Assembly: GCA_902651635.1 (NCBI GenBank)
Contig: CACRSC010000146.1
Coordinates: 1-35,629, forward strand
Source of the DNA: Mastigamoeba balamuthi
Taxonomy: Eukaryota; Evosea; Mastigamoebida; Mastigamoebidae
DNA: 35,629 nt
Reading direction: 5' to 3'
Of the stretch, positions 19,203 to 27,922 are shown in pieces. The stretch's first letter is position 1, and each line of letters begins with the position of its first letter. A model generated the notes under the pieces. That model did not search any database. It was not told the origin of the DNA and worked only from the letters and a program-made list of their open reading frames with translations. A program made the translations under genes and the position numbers.

Positions 19203-19819
19203 ACAAAAGTTGCAGTGGTGACCAAATGTTTAGTGTGTAGTGATGTAGCAGATGCAAGTGTGGACAGTGTGGGTGCGCCAGTGCATGACCACAGTATCTC
19301 ATACAGCTCACTGTTCTGCAGCCCACTGTAGTCACCCTCCAGCTCCACTCCACTAGTCACGTGCTGCTCTTCTTGAACTGAAGACTGCATGGCATCTTTA
19401 GTTGCTTAATCACACATGTCCATCTCTTCAGGGTTCAGCTCACTCACAGGTGCTTGCTCCATTTCGTCCCGGGTTCATGTCAGGGGCTCTGTCCTGTGTC
19501 CACATGACTGGATCACTTTGTTTTGGGGGGCTTCGGGGACAGGAGTATTTGGGGAATAACGTGCTTGGATCACTTCTTGGGGGATGGGGAAATCTGGGGA
19601 TGAAACAAAAAAAGGAGAGCTCTGGTGTGAAAGCTCCTAGATCGTGGGTTTCAGAGACAGCATTAAGAGAGAAAGCAATTATTTTGAAAATGAGTAAGAA
19701 ATTTGAAAAAAACAGCAAATGGAAAAGAGCGAATAAATAAAAATAAAGATAGCAAAATTGGAAAAGGATGTTTAAAATGTATGATAACAGAATAATTGGG
19801 AATAAATGAAGAGCATCCA
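19203..19819. other. No gene supported
   Basis: Frames on both strands lack signatures. The stretch 19.68-19.81 kb is A/T-rich and gives artificial hydrophobic frames on the minus strand. Confidence 0.45.
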
Positions 19820-21874
19820 GGATGGAAGCAGCCATGCTGCTGCCAGTGTCCAGCCACACAACACAGGTCAAGACTGTCAAGCAGGCTGCCCTGGCAGTAA
19901 TGACAGCAGTGCCCTGGTTGCCATGCCAGCATCAGAGAAGAAGCTTCATACTGGATGGGCATGCAGGGATATGTTCCTGTGCCTGCTTGAGCACCTCATT
20001 AGCGAGTCTCTGCCCAGCCAGCATGTGCACTCTGCCTTGTCCCTGCACTCACTGTGCTGGCCAAGACCCTGCAATTCCAAGGAACTTGTGCGGGTCAAGA
20101 AGTCCCCTCCACCATCATTGGCTGACTTATTAGGATCTGCCGAAATTCTGGGCTGGTGCAACATCTTCCTCCTCATTCGCCTTCAAGCCAGATGTCCCTC
20201 TAGACAGCATTGCCATGCCCCTCTTCACTAACCCAGCTAAGTGTGCCCCTCTTCAGTCACCAGACGACCCCACTCGTGCCCCTGTCACCCACAAATAGCC
20301 CAACTCAGGCGGGGAAAAGCCAAACGTGGCAGAGACGTTCTGGCAGCTCATTCCCCAGGAGGCCATCACATACATCAAAGAGCAGTGGGTTGCTCTTGCT
20401 GAGGCAGAGCATAAGGGCCGAGAGGCCAAATTAAGGATCCATCTGATCATATTAGGGAGATCATCAAGATGCTTGTTCATATCATTGGAACTGGTGGTAG
20501 TGGTGCAACACCTTTGACAGAGTATCTGAATAGTGACAGTGGGCATCCAGGTCTTGGTGACAATCCTGTACATGAGCATGTATGGAAGAAGTTCATCTTC
20601 ATGCTTAAGAAGATGAGCATTTCTCGTTTGGCAGACCTGTTCAGTGCCAGCTATGCCCAGTTCTGGAACCTCAAGCACTCAGTGTGGCTCTGTCTCGATG
20701 ATAGTATCATTCCCTAGACAGGAGAACTCATTGGCAAGGTGTTCATGTCTCGCAAGTCCAACCCAGAGAGTGGATTAGTATGTTCTGTGTGTACTCAGCA
20801 TGTCTGGGAAGCCAATACCCCTCTTGATCATACCCGTTTTCGAGGTTGGAGAGAAGTGCAAGTCTCCACACGAGATACTGGAGCAGATGTGTACCTTCAT
20901 CAAGCTCTTCCAGATGACTGGAGTCCTTCACACCCCTGTGTGCCTGGCAATTGATGCAGCATTTAGGAAGATTGAGGCTCAGAACCACTATCCAGAAATT
21001 CGGTTTGTTGCTTCTGCTCCCAAGACAGAATTCAAGGGGCTTCTCTGTGAGGGGCTTGGGATGAGCAAGAGTCAGGTCATACAGAATGGCTTTGTGCTTC
21101 TCACAGGGTTCAAGGACATCTTCCTTGTGTACAATATGATAACACTGTTCTCAATCAGTGGTCCTGTTCCTGTTCCTCCTTACTAAGAGTCTCAGGAGGC
21201 AATCAACCTGCTACTTCAATTCCCAGATGATGACCTCAGGACAATGGCATGGCAGTGTGAACTTGCCCAAGGAGGAGGGCGAAGGGAAGTTGTGGAAAGG
21301 ATTGCCCACTGTGATGCCAAGAGTCTCGTGCTTCCACCCAAGGGCAAGAAGGGGCGAAAGCATGAAAGAGAGGACGAGAACGAGGAGCCTGGACCAGAAC
21401 CGCCTCTTCCTCCACCCTCAGGTCAGTTCTCACTCACTCTCGTGTCTGACTCTGCCCCCTCAGAGCAGGATGACAAGTGGCTCAGGTCTCAGACAGCAGC
21501 TGAACGTGTGCCAGGCTAACAAACCTGACCTGGTCAGGCGAGTTCTCAGTCACGAGGGACCAGACTCCAAGGCAGTGTCTGGACGCCTCAGAGCCTTCCT
21601 TGCAGACAAGGCAACTGGCTGTTCCCCTCAGATTGGACTCTACAAGCTCGTGTTCAATCTTGTTGATCGTCTGGATGTGCTGCTGAGCTACATTCCGTTC
21701 CCCTGGAAGGTCGAGTCGTTCCCTCTGGTGTGGCTTACCTGGTGCACTCGGGTGACCATTGTGGCTGCTTTTGCAGCAACAAACGACTACCAATGGGACT
21801 TCCTTGACACCCAAACTGCCTACTCTGCTCTGCGCACACACGTCACCACGTTTGCAAAAGGAACTGGCATATAG
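19820..21874 (+). pseudogene. Unplaced DDE-like transposase, about 620 residues, heavily mutated
   Basis: The product can be followed across frames: a Ser/Cys-rich N-terminus, AETFWQLIPQEAITYIKEQW, HVWKKFIFMLKKMSISRLAD, then HSVWLCLDDSIIP, TGELIGKVFMSRKSNPE, TPVCLAIDAAFRKIEAQNHY, a basic linker, and YKLVFNLVDRLDVLLSYIPF with WLTWCTRVTIVAAFAATND. The Asp of LDDSIIP and the Asp of LAIDAAF sit where the first two catalytic residues of piggyBac-like and related DDE transposases lie, and the FNLVDRLD segment recalls their C-terminal helix; the exact family is not clear. Lesions: TAG 20296-20298, shift near 20450, TAG 20715-20717, shift near 20780, TAA 21184-21186, shift near 21490. A 42-nt GT-AG intron is likely at 21422-21463. 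Confidence 0.5.
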
Positions 21875-22642
21875 AATGTAAAGAAGACTTCCCTTTTGGC
21901 TCTGGTGAAATTCGGTCCATCTGAGCAAATAAAATCGGTCCGTCCAACAGCTATAGTATGCATACCCGGTTGATGACCCCGTACACAACCCCTTTAGGGA
22001 GTAAATACGTAGCTCTGTTAAGAGTTTTGGTCGGTAATTCTGATGTGAAAAGGTACGGGTGCCTTTGTTTGCGGTGGATGACGGTGGAGTCGATCGACGG
22101 GGTCGCGGGCGCAGGATGCTACGCACGAGGTTCTCATCGGCAGGACGACCCGACCTCGAAAGGCGTTCCTTGGTTCGGAAGCATTTGGCGCTAATGGCGC
22201 TGGAGTAAAGGACACTACACCGCGGGACCAGCTCCAACGGTCGGGTGGCGAGGCCACAGGCTCTCGTCGACAGCCAATATTCACAGAGGGCTCGATGCCC
22301 GCTCTGCCCGGTGGCGACCGTGCTGATGTTCGCGTCCACGGCACAGGTATGGCATGGCTGACGCTCGCCGATTGTCGTTCAGGACGGCGCCTTATCGGCT
22401 GAAAGGAATTCGAAAGGAGCTGTTGGTTGAGATATCAAAAATAATGTGACGCGATGAGTAACTGTTGTTTTTTCCCTTGGAGGGGGTTCTTGAGCTTTAC
22501 CTCCAGAAGCGGGTCAAGAAGAGCTCGTTGAATTCTGGCACTTAAAAATAACACACGGAGACCACTGTGATGACATAACGGTCTGAATCAACTGGGATAC
22601 AATCTCATCCGTCCTTTAATAACAAAAAACCGGTCTGCCAGA
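21875..22642. other. GC-rich island of unknown nature
   Basis: From about 22.05 to 22.38 kb GC and CpG content rises sharply and several frames are open at once on both strands (minus 22018-22344 is the most regular, rich in Arg/Pro/Ser). I recognise neither conserved rRNA blocks nor a protein family. On either side (21.90-22.0, 22.43-22.64 kb) the sequence is AT-rich and empty. Confidence 0.4.
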
Positions 22643-23691
22643 ATGGTTCAGCGTGGTTGTTCTATCTCGTTCATTAGTAAGTACATACTGTCCTTCAATC
22701 AGTCTTACTAGGTGTGCATGTAGCTGTGATTGCAGTAATGACAGCAGCTGTTACTCTCAGGCAGTTAAGGCAAACCCACAAGCTTCCCACTGAGACCTCG
22801 CCTGAGCTACTTCAGCAATTGCCCAATGAGCTTAGTTCCCTGCAGTCACAGCAGATGCCCGATAGCACTGTCAAGGATATTATTACCTTACTTCAGCCTT
22901 TGCCTGGAATTGATCAAGTATATATTTTAGGGCTCACACGTCGTGTGGACCGCAGAAAGCGCATGACGGCATTACTACATTTTATGGGAATCTTGCATGA
23001 GTGGATTGATGCTACAGATGGTCTCATTCTTCAAAATCATTTTGAGTCTGGACAAATTTCTGCACTTGAATCATTCAACATTCCGGGTCTTCATTTCAAC
23101 ATTACAGAACAGATACTGCATCATAAAGAGAAAATCGAGTCATGGGGAACACTGGGCTGCTTCCATTCGTGGATGCGAGTTCTTAACAGTCTTGCAAACA
23201 GTGATAATGTAGCACTACTTCTGGAAGATGATGTTGACTTTGAGCTTGACATCTTCAATATCTCGTATGAAGTTATGCAAGATGTACCAAATAACTGGGG
23301 TAAGAAAAAACTCTTTATTCTAACTAAGAGTCTTCTCATAGATATAATCCGGTTTGGACACTGTGCTGAAAAACAAGGTTATCATGTTACAGGCCGTGTT
23401 TACCTCGCAACAGGAATGTGGTGTGCCCATGCACTCGTTCTCAGAGGAGGTTCAGCACGCAAATTGCTCAGAATAATTGATTCAACATGGACATTAACTC
23501 CGAATTGGGATGCTGCACTGTATGCTGCTTTTAACTCTCGGAAACTTGTAGTGTTTACTATATGGCCGCAACCAATTATTCAGACTCTGAAGATGTTGGG
23601 TGATATTCCATCAAGTGGAAAAAAGAAAATGCCAAAACTAAACAGATCAGCTACACAAGAACTTCTTAGAATACTCAGTACCTCAAGATGA
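22643..23691 (+). CDS. GT25-type glycosyltransferase with two predicted tiny introns
   Basis: The model joins 22643-22676, 22712-23299 and 23342-23691 (323 residues). Intron 1 (35 nt, GTAAGT...TTACTAG) joins an ATG exon to a hydrophobic segment (HVAVIAVMTAAVTL) that then acts as signal anchor. Intron 2 (42 nt, GTAAGA...CTAAC...CATAG) is a multiple of three; removing it restores NNWDIIRFGHCAE, the expected W-D-.....G spacing. Family motifs in order: QVYILGLTRRVDRRKRM, EWIDATDG, GTLGCFHSWMRVL, ALLLEDDVDF (metal-binding EDD), AHALVLRGGSARKLL. GT25 enzymes transfer sugars (galactose in known cases) onto glycans or hydroxylysine in the secretory pathway. No lesions; the most intact cellular-looking gene here. 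It is on the opposite strand from the glycosyltransferase/epimerase pair. Donor and acceptor unknown. Confidence 0.75.
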
Positions 23692-23950
23692 GATGTGATT
23701 CTAATGTGAAAGAAAATAGAAGAATATTTTCTCTTCAATGAACTATCTCCTGTTGGTTTACGTATTTCAAACATGTAGCAGAGCAGATTCAACTATTAAA
23801 TAAGAAAGGAAGTGGCTTGAACTGAGATTTATCAAGACATGCAGAAGTTGCCCAACACTCATTCAACTGTCTTGACGACTACTGGAGCTGTAACACAGTC
23901 TGAGAGGGGCACTGAATGGATGACTAATCTGAGCAGTCAGTCAGAGGTCC

Positions 23951-24025
23951 TGCCATGTGTGCAAGGTCTTCACATGCTGGTCTCAACAACATACTGTTTT
24001 GGAACATCTGCCAGATGACCACTGG
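23951..24025 (+). pseudogene. C2H2-like zinc-finger relic
   Basis: CHVCKVFTCWSQQHTVLEHL followed by PDDHWP gives C-x2-C-x14-H-x4-H, the same unusual spacing as the finger at 5059-5145. Only this motif is left and no gene structure surrounds it. Confidence 0.3.
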
Positions 24026-24195
24026 CCAATGGTTCCTGGTTTGACAGTAAAGATTGAAAAATTGAAAAAGAGTAATTGAATTAATCAGAATAACAATTAA
24101 ATGATCTTACATCGATAAAATCCCGAAATAAAGATATAACTAAAATTTATTCACAATCAATAAAAACTGTTTTTTCTTTGATCTTTCTTTCCTTT

Positions 24196-24277
24196 ACCAT
24201 GCTGCTTTAGCAGCATGGTGCATACCTTTTCTACTGTGATGAAAGGTGCTGCACATCACTGGGTGCCATGCACCCAG
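24196..24277. repeat. Two adjacent palindromes
   Basis: 24196-24219 has perfect 11-bp arms (ACCATGCTGCT) around TT. 24259-24277 has perfect 8-bp arms (CTGGGTGC) around CAT. They are 39 bp apart; role unknown. Confidence 0.6.
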
Positions 24278-24599
24278 CATCTTGATGTCCTCCCTCATAA
24301 TGTCTAAATGAGTTGACCATTCTCTTCAATACCATGGCTCTCTTTCCAAATCTCACTTTCTTGCTCAGAAATTTGGGCTTATTCCTCATTGGTAGCAGAA
24401 TGAGAGGATAATAAATTCTTATTCCTGAAATCCTAAGAGATAATACCGATCTTAAATCGAATGTAGATATATCAATTAGCAAATTTCAGGCATTTTCTGA
24501 TTAAAAGAGTAAATCACCAAATGTGTCATCACATGCAACAATTAATCTGGACATACTTGCTATGCAACTGTGTTTTGTTGTATTGTTTGATTGGGGCTG

Positions 24600-24738
24600 T
24601 TTATAATAATGACGGGCGATATGTTAGATATTTTCCCTGATTCTCGGGCTTTTACATCAGCGGTTACGTCAGCGGGTGGTTGAGAAAACTGTTCCCGCCA
24701 AATCTCTCTCTCTTTATTATAATCCTACGCCGCGTGCC
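24600..24738 (+). promoter_or_regulatory. Likely promoter region of the primase-helicase gene
   Basis: An AT-rich part with TTATAATAATGA, then TACATCAGCGGTTACGTCAGCGG, a CT repeat and TTTATTATAATCC 10 bp before the ATG at 24739. TTATAATAA also occurs at 2006-2014 in the 1971-2069 module, and the GCGGTTA/CGTCA boxes recall that module too. No mapped start site; inference only. Confidence 0.35.
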
Positions 24739-27345
24739 ATGAGCCATCCCAATGCACCTGCCCATGAGCTAGATGACCAGCGGTTCCTGAATCGCTTCGC
24801 CCTCGGCCACAGCGCCCGCCACGACCACTCGTGACTCTCGTTCCAGTGTGGAGTGACCCACACTTTCTACGACGTGCTGCAGCGCCAGTGGCCCGACCTC
24901 GTCAGCCGGATGGCCAAGGCCTTCATGACCAAGGATGACACGATGCTGTTCTGCCTGTCGGAGCTTGCGCAGCCGACCTGCCGCCTGTTCCTGGATCTTG
25001 ACGGGAACAAGAACGATCGCCTCTTTCCCCACGACGACCTCGAGAACTTCATGTATCTGCTGCAGCACAACGTCTCCAAGGATTTCACGTACTCGCCCCA
25101 GTTCACAAGGGCTCAGGTAGGTGCTGGGACCCCACGTGGTGAGGACCCAGAGCCATGGGCGTGGTGGTTCAAGAAGGCCGAGCTCATGCACGACGAGGAC
25201 GACACGAGGGACAACAGGACGTTCAACAGCGATGCAGTGGATCCATACACCTGCATTGTGCTCAAGTCAGTCCTGCGCAACGAGGACGGGACCCGCAGTG
25301 GCTTTTGCACATACCACCTGGTCTGGCCCTTCCTGATCATCCCCGGCAGAGTCGCCAAGGAGACATTGAACAACATCTTCAGCAAGGAGATGTTCTCGCA
25401 GTACAGGGAGCTGCTCAAGCCCGACACCGAGGTGTGCTCAAGGGGAACGCTGCGTGCCTTCATGAACAACAATGCTGAGATGAGGCCCATGCGTTTCGAC
25501 TCGGTCTACACAGGCAGCGGGAATCGGCTTAGTGTTGTGGATGCACGTGCTGTGTTTGGGAATGGCTCTGAGAGGCGTTTCCTCGAGCTCGTTTGGCGGG
25601 CTGTCTCCATCCTCTACACACCCCCGGCCCCTGAGGGCAGCCACGAGGACACTGAGGAGCCTCCGGCGCAGAGGCGCCGTCTCAATGAGCCATGGACGAT
25701 GGAGAGCGCCAGGCACGAGTTTCTGAGCCCGTGCTCCGATTCCTACAACCCACAGGTGCTCAAGCAGATACTGGTCGATACATCAGACAGGCTGACTCAG
25801 GACCCCAACATCACAACCTCGCGGCTCATAGCTGGTGTGGAGGAGCAGGTCGTCGACTACCTGAACAAGTTCATCTGCGTTCTCATGTTCGAGTCCAAGA
25901 CCACGTACATTGTCCGCATCCTGAACACGGAGGAGGGCTACAACAGGTACCTGCACAAGAGTATTGCCGACGCCATCTCGTTCTTCAAGGCCGGGGGAAG
26001 CCATATGGCAGTGGTCCCAGGCAAGAAGAAGGCAGTGAGGCTGGATGCATTCGACATGTGAAACTCGTCCTCGCGCAGGCTGTTCTTCACGGAGATGGTG
26101 TTTGCGGATCCGGACAAGTGCAGGCCTGGGGCATTCAACATATGGAGGGGCTACTGCATAGGCAAGGACGAGGCAGCCAAGTACAGGGGCCACAAGCTCG
26201 TGTACAACCAGAAGGAGTACTCGATCGAGACATGCCTGTTGCACATATTCAACTTCTTTGCCAACAAGAACGAGGATGTGTACTGGTAGCTCATCGACTG
26301 GCTGGCTCAGAGGCTTCAGCAGCCGTTCGAGAGGTCTTGCTCTGTGCCCATCCTGGTATCCGAGGAGGGCATCGGCAAGGACCTGCTGCTCTTGCACACC
26401 ATGATGGCCATAATCGGCAAGTACCACTCCCTGAACACGACCAGCACAGAGGACATCGCAGGAAAGTTCAACTCGGTGCTCAAGGGGAAAGTGTATGTTG
26501 TCTACAACGAGGCCAGATCCCTTGACCCTGTTAAGGCAGACAAGCTCAAGTCCATCATCACGGACAAGAGCCTCAGGGTGGAGCACAAGTTCGTCGATGC
26601 GTACACAATCGACAACATGGTCAACATCCTCATCTTCTCCAACAGCACCACGGAGAAAATCATCGACCTCAGTCCGCAGAGCCGCAGGTACGTGCACTGC
26701 CTCTGCAACAGCTGGGTGAACATGCACCCCGAGTACTTTGACGGGCTTTCGAGGTGGCTGGGCATCGCGGACGGGCAGCCTGTGACAGAAGAGGGCATCA
26801 AGTGCTTTTCAGACTACTTGTACAACGTGAACATCGCACAGTTCAACTCGAGGCGCATTGTCATCACGGACTCGCTGGTCGATCAGAAGCTGGCCTCCAT
26901 GCACCCTGTCCATATGTGGTGGCACGAGTGTCTCTCCACTGGCAAAATTGGGTACTACTGCTTTGCCGGTGTTCAGAGGTCGCCCAATGCAATTGCGCAT
27001 GTTCGCGCCAATGGCATAGACACGACGGGGTGGGCTGCGAGCCAGCTGGTGGTGGACAAGAACGACCTGTGGGACGTGTACCGCGACTGGGTGCTGGAGT
27101 GCGGGAAGAAGAGCAGAATCGGGGCAAACTCGGTGTTCTGGAAGAACCTGCACGTCATGCTCGAGTTCGAGAACCACAGAGCCAGGGCACTCGACGGGAA
27201 CAGGGGCACGTACATCACATCCCCCCACTTCCAGTGTGCAAGGAGAACTTCAGCCGCTTCTGCACCGGGGCCACGTTCTACGACACTGTTCCAGACAATG
27301 TAGGAGGGGCTGTGAAGAGGTGCTTCCTGCGCCTGTCAGGGGAGA
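24739..27345 (+). pseudogene. Archaeo-eukaryotic primase fused to SF3-type helicase, broken
   Basis: One frame from ATG 24739 holds a primase half and a helicase half. Primase: RLFLDLDGNKNDRLF at 24982 (catalytic Asp-x-Asp), GFCTYHLVWPF (His motif) and EMRPMRFDSVY (third motif). Helicase: VSEEGIGKDLLLLHTMM (Walker A, 26368-26382), GKVYVVYNEA (Walker B-like), NMVNILIFSNST (sensor) and RRYVHC. Walker A ends GKD where GK[ST] is usual. The protein would make primers and unwind DNA for self-replication; such fusions are typical of large DNA viruses, Polinton-like viruses and virophages. Lesions: TGA 24832-24834, TGA 26059-26061, TAG 26287-26289 and a frame change near 27235, after which VCKENFSRFCTGATFYDTVP continues. 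Each stop fits a single C-to-T change. The rest is collinear, so decay is recent. The end near 27345 is approximate. Confidence 0.75.
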
Positions 27346-27388
27346 CGAGGCTATCCGTGGGCTTCCTGCCCCAGCCCCTGTTCTCTGA

Positions 27389-27631
27389 TCACGCCCAGTT
27401 GCCCTCCATCAAGTTCTCTCTCTCTGGGCTCTCTCTCCTGGGGCTTGATTGCGCACTGGAGCATGGTGCACTGCCGGGGGAGGCTGGGGCGTCTTTGGGC
27501 TTCATGGAGAAAGTGTGCTCCCTCCCGCACATGCACCTAACACGCATTGAGAGAAGCACGGTTTCGACAGTGCTCATGACTGTCAGAACAATGAGAAGAA
27601 GCACTTGGATGGTGTCCTGATTAGAGTCCAT
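27389..27631 (-). CDS. Possible small protein with N-terminal hydrophobic segment
   Basis: 80 residues from ATG 27629-27631. Residues 9-28 (VLLLIVLTVMSTVETVLLSM) could form a signal anchor; the remainder is Ser/Pro/Arg-rich without signature. It overlaps the tail of the shifted primase-helicase frame on the other strand, so at most one of the two readings is real here. The start lies 37 bp after the end of the next minus-strand gene. Confidence 0.3.
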   Translation of the reverse strand: MDSNQDTIQVLLLIVLTVMSTVETVLLSMRVRCMCGREHTFSMKPKDAPASPGSAPCSSAQSSPRRESPERENLMEGNWA

Positions 27632-27667
27632 TTGTGTCTCTTTGTTTGCACTCAGAAAATAAAAGTG

Positions 27668-27889
27668 TTATGCTCTTTTCCACACGACGACGAGAATAAT
27701 GAGCCCTCCTACAACGATTGCTGTGTAGCCTGTCAGGAGCAAGTATATGTTTGAATTGCGGCGACTGTTCTGGTTGTCAATTTTCTCCTGGTTGTCCAGG
27801 TCCCTTTGGACATCCCTGTCCTCTTGGTCCTTGTTCTTTTCATGGTTATTTCTGTCCCAAAGCATCCATACCAGAGCCAGAAGAGCCAT
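27668..27889 (-). CDS. Small C-terminally membrane-anchored protein
   Basis: 73 residues from the ATG at 27887-27889; an upstream in-frame GTG is less likely. A hydrophobic N-terminus (MALLALVWMLWD) leads into a highly charged helical middle (DQEDRDVQRDLDNQEK), then a strong membrane segment (YLLLTGYTAIVVGGLIILVV) and the basic end WKRA. This is a plausible small membrane protein of a virus-like element. It starts 34 bp after the stop of the integrase-protease gene on the same strand. Confidence 0.55.
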   Translation of the reverse strand: MALLALVWMLWDRNNHEKNKDQEDRDVQRDLDNQEKIDNQNSRRNSNIYLLLTGYTAIVVGGLIILVVVWKRA

Positions 27890-27922
27890 TCTCGCGTCTC
27901 TCACACACTTTCATTGAGAAAT

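Larger units (their letters stand above)
23692..24599. other. Non-coding stretch with palindromes and a zinc-finger relic
   Basis: The sequence is AT-rich. A zinc-finger relic (23951-24025) and two palindromes (24196-24219, 24259-24277) are listed separately. A minus-strand frame at 24231-24482 is open but has no signature and lies across the palindromes; I do not call it. Confidence 0.45.

Noticed and set aside
21482-22339. 285-codon minus-strand protein
   Set aside because: It runs antisense through the transposase C-terminus into the GC-rich island, with no motif and changing composition.
22018-22344. rRNA gene or antisense rRNA frame
   Set aside because: I could not find any conserved small- or large-subunit block in either strand; kept only as an unexplained GC-rich island.
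24739-26289. Stop-codon reassignment explaining TGA/TAG inside the primase-helicase
   Set aside because: Neighbouring intact genes end at TGA or TAG in sensible places (33-35, 812-814, 1948-1950) and the same region also has a frameshift, so decay is simpler.
25783-26727. 314-codon open frame on the minus strand opposite the primase-helicase
   Set aside because: It mirrors the GC-rich third positions of the plus-strand gene, which has all domain motifs; the minus product has none.
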